Part shown: piece after piece, positions 1 to 11,185 of the stretch
Layout: each line of letters begins with the position of its first letter
How positions within the stretch are numbered: position 1 is the first letter of the stretch
From: Acidobacteriota bacterium
GTDB taxonomy: Bacteria; Acidobacteriota; Vicinamibacteria; Vicinamibacterales; UBA2999
Direction: 5' to 3'
DNA: 33,810 bases
NCBI GenBank assembly: GCA_022842985.1
Contig: JALHON010000017.1
Location: forward strand, 1-33,810
Made by a program: the position numbers and the translations under genes
The notes under the pieces: generated by a model
Seen by the model: only the letters and a program-made list of their open reading frames with translations
Databases searched by the model: none
What the model was told of the DNA's origin: nothing

Positions 1-1476
<1,476 letters not shown>

Positions 1477-1477
1477 G

Positions 1478-2893
<1,416 letters not shown>

Positions 2894-2908
2894 GCGGGAT
2901 TCCACGTC

Positions 2909-3457
2909 ATGCACGTCAGCAAAGACAAAACCGGGCTTTACGGGCTGATGGCCGAGTTCGACTCGGCACAGGGCATCGTTGACGCCTCGATGAAGGCAGT
3001 GGCGGCGGGCTACTCGAAGATGGAGGCCTACACGCCGTTCCCGATCGAGGAACTGAACGACATCATCCACAAGAAGCGGACGAACCTGCCGAAGCTGGTG
3101 CTCTTCATGGCCTTCTGCGGCATGATGACCGGCTTCACGCTGCAGTACTGGGCGTCGGTCATCGAGTACCCGATGAACATCGGCGGCCGCCCGCCGGCCA
3201 CCTGGCCGGCCTTCATCGTGCCCTCCTACGAGCTCACGATTCTGTTCTCGGCGCTCACCGCGGCCATCGGCATGCTGGCGCTGAACGGGCTGCCGCAGCC
3301 CTATCACCCGGTGTTCAACGTCGACCGCTTCTCGCTGGCGTCGTCCGACAAGTTCTTCCTCGTCATCGAGGCCGAAGACGCGCACTTCGCCAAGGATCAG
3401 ACGAGCTCGTTCCTGCAGAGCCTTGGCGCAAAGGGAGTCTACGACGTTGCGGAGTAA
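2909..3457 (+). CDS. actD: ActD, DUF3341 membrane subunit of alternative complex III
   Basis: This 182-residue protein matches the DUF3341/ActD family in size and layout. A soluble N-terminal part contains the AEFDSAQGIVDA and YTPFPIEEL motifs, and two membrane helices follow at about residues 60-82 and 105-128, with the GGRPPATWPAFIVP loop between them. A short C-terminal domain ends the protein. ActD is a structural subunit whose membrane helices contact ActC and ActF in known ACIII structures. The gene overlaps the start of actE by 11 nt when the TTG start of actE is used. The identification is supported by both sequence and position. Confidence 0.94.
   Translation: MHVSKDKTGLYGLMAEFDSAQGIVDASMKAVAAGYSKMEAYTPFPIEELNDIIHKKRTNLPKLVLFMAFCGMMTGFTLQYWASVIEYPMNIGGRPPATWPAFIVPSYELTILFSALTAAIGMLALNGLPQPYHPVFNVDRFSLASSDKFFLVIEAEDAHFAKDQTSSFLQSLGAKGVYDVAE
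3430..3437 (+). promoter_or_regulatory. Ribosome binding site that decides the actE start (TTG)
   Basis: AAAGGGAG lies 9 nt before the TTG at 3447, inside the end of actD. No ATG in this frame gives a complete signal peptide, while this TTG yields a compact lipoprotein signal sequence. A further TTG at 3423 lies upstream of this site and has no such motif. Confidence 0.6.
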
Positions 3458-4067
3458 TGGACGTCTCCTCACGTGTGCGCTCGTCGTGGCGTCGGCGGCC
3501 CTCGTGGCCGGCTGCCGCCAGGACATGCACGACACCCCGCGCTACGAGGTGTTCGAGGCCAACAAGAACTATCCGGATGGCCGCGCGTCGCGGAACCTGC
3601 CGACGGGCACCGTCGCCCGCGGCCAGCTGCGCGACGACGAACACTTCTACACCGGCAAGGTGGATGGCTTCTTCGTGCGCGAGTTCCCGTTCGCGGTGAC
3701 CGCTGCCGACATGCAGCGCGGCCAGGAACGCTACACCGCCTACTGCACGCCCTGCCACGGCCAGACCGGTGACGGCAAGGGCATGGTGGTGCAGCGCGGT
3801 CTGCGCCAGGCGGCCACCTACCACCAGGACCGGCTGCGCTTTGCCGCGCCCGGCTACTTCTACGACGTGATCACCAACGGCTTCGGCGCGATGCAGGGTT
3901 ATGCCGAGCAGATCCCGCCGCGCGACCGCTGGCTCATCGCCGCCTACGTGCGCGCACTGCAGCTCAGTCAGAACGCGACCGTCAACGACGTTCCGGCCGC
4001 GGATCGCGGCCGCCTCGATGCACCCGCGATGACCGCCGCGGAACCGGCGAAGAAGGCGGAACACTAG
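3447..4067 (+). CDS. actE: ActE, monoheme cytochrome c lipoprotein of alternative complex III
   Basis: From the TTG start the product is 206 residues. Residues 1-23 form a lipoprotein signal with lipobox LVAGC, so Cys23 is probably acylated and the protein anchored to the membrane on the periplasmic side. One heme-binding motif, CTPCH (Cys100, Cys103, His104), is present, and Met in GFGAMQGY is a plausible distal ligand. In ACIII, ActE is known to be a heme c subunit that takes electrons on toward the oxidase. The gene overlaps actD by 11 nt and ends 2 nt before actF. Its start is the only uncertain part; a TTG at 3423 would add eight residues. Confidence 0.93.
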   Translation: MRSNGRLLTCALVVASAALVAGCRQDMHDTPRYEVFEANKNYPDGRASRNLPTGTVARGQLRDDEHFYTGKVDGFFVREFPFAVTAADMQRGQERYTAYCTPCHGQTGDGKGMVVQRGLRQAATYHQDRLRFAAPGYFYDVITNGFGAMQGYAEQIPPRDRWLIAAYVRALQLSQNATVNDVPAADRGRLDAPAMTAAEPAKKAEH

Positions 4068-4069
4068 AC

Positions 4070-5245
4070 ATGGCTTCGGAAACCTACACCCCGCCCGAGA
4101 GTCTCTCGGGCCTCCAGTCGAAGGGCATGATCGCCGCCGTCATCGGCGTCGTGCTCACCGGCGTCGGCTTCACGATGGCCGGCATCGATCGCTTCTACGA
4201 AGCGTATCTGGTGGCCTGGGTCTACTGGACCGGCGTCGGCCTCGGCAGCCTGGCGCTGCTGATGGTGCATCACCTGAGCGGCGGCGCCTGGGGCGTCGTC
4301 ATCCGGCGCATCCTCGAAGCGGCCACCCGCACGCTGCCGGTGATGGCCATCCTCGGCCTGCCGATTCTGGCCGGCATGGGCCACCTGTATCACTGGACGC
4401 ACGAGACGACCGACCCGGTCATCCTCGACAAGGCGGCCTACCTGAACGTGCCGTTCTTCATCGGCCGGTACGTCTTCTACTTCGCCGTGTGGTGCTTCAT
4501 GGCGCTGCGCCTGAGCGCGTGGTCGGCCGAACAGGATCGCACCGGCGACCCGGCGCTCGCCGGCAAGATGACGGCACTCTCGGCCGGCGGCCTGCTGGTG
4601 TTCGGTCTCACCGTGACCTTCGCGGTGGTCGACTGGACGATGTCGGTCAACCCGCACTGGTTCTCGACCATGTGGGGGCTGCTCTACGTGGTGGGCTGGG
4701 GCCTCTCGGCGCTGGCGTTCGCCATCTTCATCCTGGCCCGCCTGTCGAAGGAAGGCCCGATGAACCACGTGGTGAACCCGTCGCACTTCCACGACCTCGG
4801 CAAGTTCCTGTTCGCCTTCATCATGCTGTGGGCGTACCTGTCGTTCTCGCAGTTCATCATCATCTACTCGGCCAACACGCAGGAAGAGATCCCGCACTAC
4901 TGGGTGCGCTCGCAGCACGGCTGGCAGTGGATCGGCTGGACGCTCGTGATCTTCCACTTCATCCTGCCCTACGTGCTGCTACTGGCCCGCGACATCAAGC
5001 GCGACTGGAGCCGCGTGAGCAAGATCGCGCTCTGGATCGTCGGCATCCGCGTGGTCGACTACTACTGGCACGTGGCGCCTGAGTTCCACAACGACGGCCT
5101 GTCGCTGGGCCTCATCGACGTCGCGCTGCCCATCGCGCTCGGCGGCATCTTCGTGATGCTGTTCGCGATGCAGCTCAAGGGCCGTCCGCTGCTCCCCCTG
5201 CAGGATGAGGGGCTGGCGAAGGCGCTCACGCACCACACGCACTAG
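4070..5245 (+). CDS. actF: ActF, second NrfD-like membrane subunit of alternative complex III
   Basis: A 391-residue membrane protein with about ten predicted helices, related to ActC but shorter. Family hallmarks are the early helix pair with YWTGVGLGSLALLMVHHLSG, the MGHLYHWTH loop, and a later YSANTQEEIPHYWVR stretch. In known ACIII structures ActF mirrors ActC, but its quinone pocket and proton path differ and its exact role is less certain. The gene starts 2 nt after actE. It is followed by a G-rich heptamer array (5249-5280) before the next gene. Length and position agree with the family. Confidence 0.94.
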   Translation: MASETYTPPESLSGLQSKGMIAAVIGVVLTGVGFTMAGIDRFYEAYLVAWVYWTGVGLGSLALLMVHHLSGGAWGVVIRRILEAATRTLPVMAILGLPILAGMGHLYHWTHETTDPVILDKAAYLNVPFFIGRYVFYFAVWCFMALRLSAWSAEQDRTGDPALAGKMTALSAGGLLVFGLTVTFAVVDWTMSVNPHWFSTMWGLLYVVGWGLSALAFAIFILARLSKEGPMNHVVNPSHFHDLGKFLFAFIMLWAYLSFSQFIIIYSANTQEEIPHYWVRSQHGWQWIGWTLVIFHFILPYVLLLARDIKRDWSRVSKIALWIVGIRVVDYYWHVAPEFHNDGLSLGLIDVALPIALGGIFVMLFAMQLKGRPLLPLQDEGLAKALTHHTH

Positions 5246-5248
5246 AAC

Positions 5249-5280
5249 GGGGGCCCGGGACTCGGGGCCCGGGGCTCGGG
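5249..5280. repeat. G-rich heptamer array, about five units of YCGGGGC
   Basis: The 45-nt gap after actF holds about five imperfect 7-bp units, with CGGGGC as the core on the + strand (GCCCCGR on the other). It starts 3 nt after the actF stop. Related arrays occur at 11134-11161, 14791-14840 and 30114-30219. Four or more runs of three to five G make a G-quadruplex possible in the mRNA here. Confidence 0.75.
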
Positions 5281-5290
5281 AAGAACAGAT

Positions 5291-5761
5291 ATGTCGAACG
5301 ACGCGGATCTCGAATACGGACCGACGCCTCCAGGGGCGGAGTACGAGCACACGGACATCGATCCCGGTATCGGCTACCGGTTCGGGCTGTGGCTCGCCGT
5401 CTCCATGGCGATCAGCGCCGCCATCGTCTACGGCACCTACGCGTTCCTCGAACGCCGCGGTGACGCGGCGGATGCGGCCTCCCGGCGCTTCCCGCTCGCG
5501 CAGGGCGTGTCGCAGGAGCCGCCGGCACCGCGGCTGCAGAACCAGCCCTTCAAGGACGTCATGCAGCTCAAGGCGGAACAGCGCGCGCAGCTCACGAGCT
5601 ACGGCTGGGTGGACAAGGCCAACGGCGTCGTCCGCATTCCGATCGATCGCGCCATGGCCCTCACGCTCGAGCGCGGCCTTCCGGCGCGTGAAGGCGGTTC
5701 GGCGGCGCCCACGATGGTCGTGCAGGATTCCTCGGCCGGCCGCACCTCGGCTCCCCGGTAA
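5291..5761 (+). CDS. Small one-helix membrane protein between actF and sco1 (function unknown)
   Basis: The product has 156 residues. An acidic N-terminal stretch (DADLEYGPTPPGAEYEHTD) precedes a single membrane helix at about residues 33-53. A soluble tail follows, with the motif NGVVRIPIDRAMALTLERGLP. That motif is one I associate with uncharacterised proteins encoded beside sco1 in ACIII-caa3 operons, but I cannot name a described function. Its place between actF and sco1, 9 nt before sco1, suggests a role in the supercomplex, either as an accessory subunit such as ActG or as an assembly factor. Calling it ActG would be a guess. Confidence 0.75.
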   Translation: MSNDADLEYGPTPPGAEYEHTDIDPGIGYRFGLWLAVSMAISAAIVYGTYAFLERRGDAADAASRRFPLAQGVSQEPPAPRLQNQPFKDVMQLKAEQRAQLTSYGWVDKANGVVRIPIDRAMALTLERGLPAREGGSAAPTMVVQDSSAGRTSAPR

Positions 5762-5770
5762 GCAGACATC

Positions 5771-6628
5771 ATGAAGACCTTCACCCGATACGTGCTCGCG
5801 CCCGCGGCTCTTGCCGTGATGGCCGGCGTGTCGGTGCTCGCCCAGGCCGATGCGCCCGGTCTCCGGCCGGCGGCCGGGCAGCCGGCGAACGCGATGCCGC
5901 AGGCGCTGCAGCAGGTGAAGTTCGACCAGCGGCTCGACAGCCAGCTGCCGCTCGATGCCACGTTCAAGGACGACACCGGCAGGACGGTGCGTCTCGGCGA
6001 CTACTTCGGCGGCGAACGGCCGGTCGTGCTGGCCTTCGTCTACTACGAGTGCCCGATGCTCTGTAACCAGATCCTGAACGGTCTGGTGAGCGGGGTCGGC
6101 GTGCTCGACCAGACGGTGGGCACCGACTTCGACGTGGTCGCCATCAGCTTCGACGCGCGCGAAACGCCGACGCAGGCCGCCGCCAAGAAGGCCACCTACC
6201 TCGATCGCTACCAGCGCCCCGGCAGCGAGCGCGGCTGGCACTTCCTCACCGGTGACGAAGCGACGATCAAGCGCGTCACCGACACGGCCGGCTTCCAGTT
6301 CGCCTGGGACGCCGCCTCGCAGCAGTTCGCGCACGCGAGCGGCATCATCGTCACAACGCCCGGAGGGAAACTGTCACGTTATCTCTTCGGGATCGAATAT
6401 CCGCCGCGCGATCTGAAGTTCGCGCTGATGGAGTCGTCGGCGGGCAAGATCGGATCGGTGGTCGATCAGGTGTTGCTCTACTGCTATCACTACGAGCCCG
6501 CCACGGGGTCCTACAGCCTCGTGGCCATGAACGCCGTCAGGATGGGCGGCGTCGTCACCATGGTGGCACTCCTCGGGTTCGTCGCGATTTCGCTCAGGCG
6601 CGATAACCGCGTCCAGGCTGGGCACTAG
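5771..6628 (+). CDS. sco1: Sco1/SenC-type copper chaperone for CuA assembly
   Basis: This 285-residue protein starts with a signal peptide (about residues 1-26) and has a thioredoxin-like SCO1/SenC domain. The copper ligands are visible: CPMLC (Cys94, Cys98) and His188 in QQFAHASGI. A C-terminal membrane helix at about 257-275 anchors it, giving a tail-anchored variant often seen in ACIII-caa3 operons. Sco proteins are known to deliver copper to, or reduce, the CuA site of oxidase subunit II, which is encoded by the next gene 6 nt downstream. All catalytic residues are intact. Confidence 0.93.
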   Translation: MKTFTRYVLAPAALAVMAGVSVLAQADAPGLRPAAGQPANAMPQALQQVKFDQRLDSQLPLDATFKDDTGRTVRLGDYFGGERPVVLAFVYYECPMLCNQILNGLVSGVGVLDQTVGTDFDVVAISFDARETPTQAAAKKATYLDRYQRPGSERGWHFLTGDEATIKRVTDTAGFQFAWDAASQQFAHASGIIVTTPGGKLSRYLFGIEYPPRDLKFALMESSAGKIGSVVDQVLLYCYHYEPATGSYSLVAMNAVRMGGVVTMVALLGFVAISLRRDNRVQAGH

Positions 6629-6634
6629 GTCCTT

Positions 6635-7648
6635 ATGGGTGGTATTCCGCTGTTTCCAGAGGCCGCATCGTCCTTCGCTCCGGAGGTCGACGCGCTCTAT
6701 CTCTTCATCGTTGCCGTCTCGGCGTTCTTCACGGTGGCCGTTTCGGCGGCTGTCGTGTTCTTCGCCTTCCGGTACCGCCGCAAACATCCGGAGGAAATCG
6801 GCGCACACATCGAGGGGTCGCTGCCCCTCGAGCTGCTGTGGTCGATCATTCCGACCATCATCGCGATGGTGATGTTCGCGTGGGGCGCCAAGCTGTTCTA
6901 CGAAATCCGCCGGGCCCCGGCCGAGAGCCTGCAGATCTACGCCGTCGGCAAGCAGTGGATGTGGAAGTTCCAGCACACCGGCGGCCAGCGCGAGATCAAC
7001 GAGCTGCACGTGCCGGTGGGCCGCCCGATCAAGGTGCTCGTCACCTCGGAAGACGTGCTGCACGACCTCTACTTCCCGTCGTTCCGCACGAAGATCGACG
7101 CCATCCCCGGCCGCTACCAGCCGCTGTGGTTCGAGGCGACGAAGCCCGGCCGCTACCACATCTTCTGTGCCGAGTACTGCGGCACGAAGCACTCCGGGAT
7201 GATCGGCACCGTCATCGTGATGGAGCCGCAGCAGTATCAGGACTGGCTGGCCGGCGGCGGCAGCGAAGGCACGATGGCCGAACGCGGCGCCAAGCTCTTC
7301 AACGACCTGGCCTGCAACACCTGCCATCTCGACAGCGGCCAGGGCCGCGGCCCGTCGCTCAAGGACATCGTCGGGAAGTCCGTGGAACTCGCTGGCGGCC
7401 AGACGGCCATCGTCGACGAGGCCTACCTGCGTGAGTCGATCCTGAACTCGCAGGCCAAGATCGTGAAGGGCTTCACGCCCCTGATGCCGACCTTCCAGGG
7501 TCTGGTCAGCGAAGAGGGTCTCGCGGCGCTCATCGAACACATCAAGTCGCTGTCGCCACAGGCGGCCGCAAACGCGCCGGCGCCCGTGCCGGCGGCGGCC
7601 CCCTCAACCAGCACGCCAGCCGCGCCGGCGCAGGGCGCGCGAAGGTAA
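6635..7648 (+). CDS. coxB: Cytochrome c oxidase subunit II with fused cytochrome c domain (caa3 type)
   Basis: A 337-residue protein with two N-terminal helices (about 21-45 and 65-88), then a periplasmic cupredoxin domain. CuA ligands are complete: His in SEDVLHDLYFP, then Cys178, Glu180, Cys182, His186 and Met189 in CAEYCGTKHSGM. A cytochrome c domain follows with CNTCH (Cys227, Cys230, His231) and a likely Met ligand in TPLMPTFQG. The tail is Ala/Pro-rich. The fused heme domain marks a caa3 oxidase, which can take electrons directly from ActE without a soluble cytochrome c. It starts 6 nt after sco1 and ends 3 nt before coxA. Confidence 0.96.
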   Translation: MGGIPLFPEAASSFAPEVDALYLFIVAVSAFFTVAVSAAVVFFAFRYRRKHPEEIGAHIEGSLPLELLWSIIPTIIAMVMFAWGAKLFYEIRRAPAESLQIYAVGKQWMWKFQHTGGQREINELHVPVGRPIKVLVTSEDVLHDLYFPSFRTKIDAIPGRYQPLWFEATKPGRYHIFCAEYCGTKHSGMIGTVIVMEPQQYQDWLAGGGSEGTMAERGAKLFNDLACNTCHLDSGQGRGPSLKDIVGKSVELAGGQTAIVDEAYLRESILNSQAKIVKGFTPLMPTFQGLVSEEGLAALIEHIKSLSPQAAANAPAPVPAAAPSTSTPAAPAQGARR

Positions 7649-7651
7649 GCC

Positions 7652-9274
7652 ATGGAAACGCCCGTCTACCCAGCGCAGAACTACCTGTCGAACGGCCACG
7701 GCCTCAAGTCGTGGCTGCTCACGAAGGACCACAAGCGGATCGCGATCCTCTACCTGATCTCGATCTCGGCGTTCTTCTTCCTCGGCGGTCTGTTCGCCGT
7801 GGGTATCCGGCTCGAACTGACGACGCCGCAGGGCGACCTGTTCCAGCCCGACACCTACAACAAGTTCTTCACGCTGCACGGCGTGATCATGGTGTTCTTC
7901 TTCCTGATCCCGTCGGTGCCGGCAGTGCTCGGCAACTTCCTGATTCCGCCGATGGTCGGCGCGAAAGACCTGGCGTTCCCGCGCATCAACCTGCTCAGCT
8001 GGTACATCTACGTCGTCGGCGGCATCTTCACGCTGTTCGCCATCGTGGCCGGCGGCGTCGACACGGGCTGGACGTTCTACACCCCGTACAGCGCCGCGTC
8101 GTCGAGCACCAACGTCGTGCCGACCGCGCTCGGCGTCTTCATCTCGGGGTTCTCCTCGATTCTGACGGGTCTGAACTTCATCGTCACCATCCACCGCATG
8201 CGGGCACCCGGCCTGCACTGGTTCAAGCTGCCGCTCTTCGTGTGGGCGCACTACGCGACCAGCCTCATCCAGGTGCTCGGCACGCCGGTCGTCGCCATCA
8301 CCATCGTGATGGTCTTCGCGGAACGCGCCTTCGGCTTCGGCATCTTCGACCCGCAGCGCGGCGGCGACCCGGTGCTGTTCCAGCACCTCTTCTGGTTCTA
8401 CTCGCACCCGGCCGTCTACATCATGATCCTGCCGGCGCTCGGCGTCATCAGCGAGATCGTCTCGACCTTCTCGCGCAAGCGCATCTTCGGCTACAGCTTC
8501 GTGGCGTTCTCGTCGCTGGCCATCGCCGTGTTCGGCTTCATCGTGTGGGCGCACCACATGTTCGTCTCCGGCATCACGGTCTACGCCGCGATGGTCTTCT
8601 CGTTCCTGAGCTTCTCGGTGGCGATTCCCTCCGCCGTGAAGGTCTTCAACTGGTCGGCCACACTGCACCGCGGCTCGCTCAGCTTCGAAGCGCCGATGCT
8701 CTACGTCTACGGCTTCTTCGGCCTGTTCCTCATCGGCGGTCTGACCGGCCTCTTCCTGGCCACGCTCGGCACCGACGTCCACCTGCACGACACCTACTTC
8801 GTCGTGGCGCACTTCCACTACATCATGGTCGGCGGCGCCATCATGGGCTACCTCGGCGGCATCCACTTCTGGTGGCCGAAGATGGTCGGCCGGATGTATT
8901 CCGAGTTCTGGTCGCGGATCAGCGCCATCCTGGTCTTCGTCGGCTTCAACCTTACGTTCTTCCCCCAGTTCGTGCTCGGCTACATGGGCATGCCGCGGCG
9001 CTACCACATGTATCCGGACGAGTTCCAGGTGCTGAACGTGCTGTCGTCGGGCGGCGCCGCGGTGCTCGGCCTCGGCTACATCCTGCCGGTGCTCTACCTC
9101 CTCTACTCGCTGAAGTACGGCGAGGTGGCGGGCAACAACCCGTGGGGTGCCTCGGGTCTCGAGTGGCGCACGCAGTCGCCGCCGCTCACCGAAAACTTCC
9201 TCGAAGTGCCTACGGACATTCCTGAAGCGTACGAATACACGCCGAAGGTCATACGGGAGGCCAAGCTTGTCTAA
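7652..9274 (+). CDS. coxA: Cytochrome c oxidase subunit I, A2-type heme-copper oxidase
   Basis: A 540-residue, twelve-helix catalytic subunit that reduces oxygen and pumps protons. Metal ligands are all present: His76 and His389 for low-spin heme a; His387 for heme a3; His252, His301 and His302 for CuB; and Tyr256 for the His-Tyr crosslink. Helix VI reads [18 protein letters not shown]. The Glu of A1 enzymes (HPEVY) is Ala here and the preceding YS pair is present, which is the hallmark of the A2 subfamily. Length is normal. The end overlaps coxC by 8 nt if coxC uses its TTG start. Confidence 0.97.
   Translation: METPVYPAQNYLSNGHGLKSWLLTKDHKRIAILYLISISAFFFLGGLFAVGIRLELTTPQGDLFQPDTYNKFFTLHGVIMVFFFLIPSVPAVLGNFLIPPMVGAKDLAFPRINLLSWYIYVVGGIFTLFAIVAGGVDTGWTFYTPYSAASSSTNVVPTALGVFISGFSSILTGLNFIVTIHRMRAPGLHWFKLPLFVWAHYATSLIQVLGTPVVAITIVMVFAERAFGFGIFDPQRGGDPVLFQHLFWFYSHPAVYIMILPALGVISEIVSTFSRKRIFGYSFVAFSSLAIAVFGFIVWAHHMFVSGITVYAAMVFSFLSFSVAIPSAVKVFNWSATLHRGSLSFEAPMLYVYGFFGLFLIGGLTGLFLATLGTDVHLHDTYFVVAHFHYIMVGGAIMGYLGGIHFWWPKMVGRMYSEFWSRISAILVFVGFNLTFFPQFVLGYMGMPRRYHMYPDEFQVLNVLSSGGAAVLGLGYILPVLYLLYSLKYGEVAGNNPWGASGLEWRTQSPPLTENFLEVPTDIPEAYEYTPKVIREAKLV
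9255..9260 (+). promoter_or_regulatory. Ribosome binding site supporting a TTG start for coxC
   Basis: GGGAGG lies 6 nt before the TTG at 9267, within the last codons of coxA. A rival site GAAGGGG at 9291-9297 lies 8 nt before the ATG at 9306, so the start choice remains open. Confidence 0.5.
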
Positions 9275-10025
9275 CGGCATCGCACACGCCGAAGGGGCCT
9301 CGTCCATGCACGGCCACGATCACGCGCATCATCCCGCGCTGCAGCACCACTTCAGCACGATGTCCCAGCAGCGCGAAGCTGGGGTGCTCGGCATGTGGGT
9401 GTTCCTGCTCACCGAAGTGCTCTTCTTCGGCGGGCTGTTCATCACCTACACGCTCTACCGGATGTGGTACTACGATGCGTTCGCGCTGGCGAGCAAGTCG
9501 ATTGAGATCGTACCCGGCCTCATCAACACCGTGGTGCTCATCGGCAGCTCGCTGACGATGGCGCTGTCGGTGCGCGCCGCACAGACCAACCAGCGCAAGG
9601 CGACGGTGAACTGGCTCATCGCCACCATCATCCTGGGCTCGGTGTTCCTCGGCATCAAGGTCTACGAGTACGCCCTCAAGTTCGAGCATCACCACGTGCC
9701 AGGGGCGAGCTTCGACTTCTACCACCACTCGGAGTCGATCGGCGAGCCGCTCAAGGAACCGGCCGGCGGCCTGACGATGGGCCGCGACCAGGTCCAGCGC
9801 ACGACGCAGATCTTCTTCAGCCTCTACTTCGTGATGACCGGGCTGCACGCGCTCCACATGATCGTGGGCATCGTCATCCTGTTCATCATCGCGTGGATGG
9901 CTCACAAAGGCCGCTTCGACAGCGAGTACCACGCGCCGGTCGAGATGACCGGCCTGTACTGGCACTTCGTCGACATCGTGTGGATCTTCCTCTTCCCGCT
10001 GCTCTACCTGATCGAGCGGCACTGA
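9267..10025 (+). CDS. coxC: Cytochrome c oxidase subunit III
   Basis: From the TTG at 9267 the product has 252 residues. It is a membrane protein of the oxidase subunit III family with five or more helices; family features are [18 protein letters not shown], the [14 protein letters not shown] helix, the ALHMIVG helix and the final [18 protein letters not shown]. The N-terminus is His-rich. Subunit III stabilises subunit I and is linked to oxygen and proton delivery. The start could instead be ATG 9306, giving 239 residues. An extended reading back to 9147 would run deep inside coxA and is not credible. coxD follows after 16 nt. Confidence 0.94.
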   Translation: MSNGIAHAEGASSMHGHDHAHHPALQHHFSTMSQQREAGVLGMWVFLLTEVLFFGGLFITYTLYRMWYYDAFALASKSIEIVPGLINTVVLIGSSLTMALSVRAAQTNQRKATVNWLIATIILGSVFLGIKVYEYALKFEHHHVPGASFDFYHHSESIGEPLKEPAGGLTMGRDQVQRTTQIFFSLYFVMTGLHALHMIVGIVILFIIAWMAHKGRFDSEYHAPVEMTGLYWHFVDIVWIFLFPLLYLIERH

Positions 10026-10041
10026 GTACGACAGGAACACC

Positions 10042-10350
10042 ATGTCTTCCGTTCACGTTTCGCCGCTCAGCACCTATCTCTCGATCTTCGCCGCGCTGAT
10101 GGTGCTCTCGGCCATCACCGTCGGGGCCGCGTTCGTCAATCTCGGCGCGTTCAACCCGATCGTCGCCATGGCCATTGCCGGCCTCAAGGCCACGCTCGTC
10201 ATCCTCTACTTCATGCACGTGAAGTACAGCAGCCGCCTGACCAAGCTGACCGTCGTGCTGAGCCTGTTCTTCGTCGCGATCCTCTTCGCGGAAACGCTCA
10301 TGGACTACGCGACGCGCGGCTGGCTCAACTACACCCCGATGGGGCAGTAA
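10042..10350 (+). CDS. coxD: Cytochrome c oxidase subunit IV (caa3-type small membrane subunit)
   Basis: A 102-residue protein with three membrane helices (about 9-31, 35-57, 66-88) and the family-typical KATLVILYFMHVKYSSRLT segment. Small fourth subunits of this kind help assemble bacterial heme-copper oxidases. It is the last clear gene of the ACIII-caa3 operon. The next gene begins 9 nt later but is unrelated in function, and I see no terminator in the gap, so the transcript may run on. Confidence 0.92.
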   Translation: MSSVHVSPLSTYLSIFAALMVLSAITVGAAFVNLGAFNPIVAMAIAGLKATLVILYFMHVKYSSRLTKLTVVLSLFFVAILFAETLMDYATRGWLNYTPMGQ

Positions 10351-10359
10351 CCTGACCCG

Positions 10360-11109
10360 ATGACCGCACCAGCGGCGCCGGCGCGGCGCCGGCCCTTCCT
10401 CACCGCCCGGTGGGAAAGCCTGGTGCTCCTCAACTACCCCTGCCGGCGCGAGTGGCTCGAGCCGCTCGTGCCGCACGGCACCGAACTCGACGCCTGGCAG
10501 GGCGAGACGCTCGTCAGCCTCGTCGGCTTCCTCTTCACCGACACCCGCCTCCTGGGTGTGCCGGTCCCCTTCCACCGCACGTTCGAAGAAGTGAACTTGC
10601 GGTTCTACGTCCGCCGCCCCGGGCCAGACGGCGTCATACGGCGCGCCGTCGTGTTCATCCGCGAGCTGGTGCCTCGCGTCGCCATCGCGTGGACGGCCCG
10701 TGCCATCTACAACGAGCCCTACCTCGCGCTGCCGATGTCACACGACATCGCACTCGACCCTGCCCGCGGCGGCCACGTGCGGTATGGCTGGCGCCACCGC
10801 GATGTCCGCTTCTCCCTCGCTGCCACCGTGACGGGCGCCGCCGCCGAGCTCACCCCGGGCTCCGAGGCCGAATTCATCACCGAGCACTACTGGGGCTACA
10901 CCCGCCAGCGCGACGGCGGAACCCTCGAATACGAGGTCGTGCATCCGCCGTGGCGCGTCTGGACCGCGGCCGCTCACCACTTCGAGGGCGACGCGACCGC
11001 CCTCTACGGGCCCGGCTTCGCCGGCCTCCTGCGCACGCCGCCACGCTCGGCCTTCGCGGCCGTGGGCTCAGGCGTGGAGGTGCATATGGGGCAGCGAATT
11101 CAACGCTGA
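10360..11109 (+). CDS. DUF2071 (YqjF-like) family protein
   Basis: The 249-residue protein matches the DUF2071/YqjF family. It starts with an FLTARWESLVLLNYPCRREWLEPLVPHG-like region (written here in part: ARWESLVLLNYPC), followed by WQGETLVSLVGFLF, and later the FEEVNLRFYVRRPG and VFIRELVPR motifs, all of which recur in this family. Members fold like acetoacetate decarboxylase, but the biochemical role is not established. No signal peptide or membrane helix is visible, so it is probably cytoplasmic. It sits 9 nt behind coxD and may be co-transcribed with the oxidase operon, although a functional link is not evident. Confidence 0.85.
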   Translation: MTAPAAPARRRPFLTARWESLVLLNYPCRREWLEPLVPHGTELDAWQGETLVSLVGFLFTDTRLLGVPVPFHRTFEEVNLRFYVRRPGPDGVIRRAVVFIRELVPRVAIAWTARAIYNEPYLALPMSHDIALDPARGGHVRYGWRHRDVRFSLAATVTGAAAELTPGSEAEFITEHYWGYTRQRDGGTLEYEVVHPPWRVWTAAAHHFEGDATALYGPGFAGLLRTPPRSAFAAVGSGVEVHMGQRIQR

Positions 11110-11133
11110 CGTCGCACCGAGCGCTTGCGCTCA

Positions 11134-11161
11134 GCCCCGAGCCCCGAGCCCCGGGCCCTGC
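11134..11161. repeat. C-rich heptamer array, four units of GCCCCGR
   Basis: Four consecutive 7-bp units (GCCCCGA, GCCCCGA, GCCCCGG, GCCCTGC) fill most of the gap between the DUF2071 gene and the penicillin acylase gene. The unit is the exact complement of the array at 5249-5280. Confidence 0.75.
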
Positions 11162-11171
11162 CGGGATGTGC

Positions 11172-11177
11172 CACAAT
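11172..11177 (+). promoter_or_regulatory. Possible -10 element (CACAAT) giving a leaderless acylase mRNA
   Basis: CACAAT lies 8 nt before the ATG at 11186, and no Shine-Dalgarno sequence is seen. The same 8-nt spacing separates TATGAT from the start at 30570. No clear -35 element is visible. Confidence 0.3.
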
Positions 11178-11185
11178 CCCGAGCT

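Noticed and set aside
8399-8419. Loss of the helix VI glutamate in oxidase subunit I as a sign of inactivation
   Set aside because: The YS pair in front of the CuB His is the normal A2-type solution, and all metal ligands are present.
10360-11109. DUF2071 gene as a ninth oxidase-operon component
   Set aside because: The family has no known link to respiration; closeness to coxD alone is not evidence.
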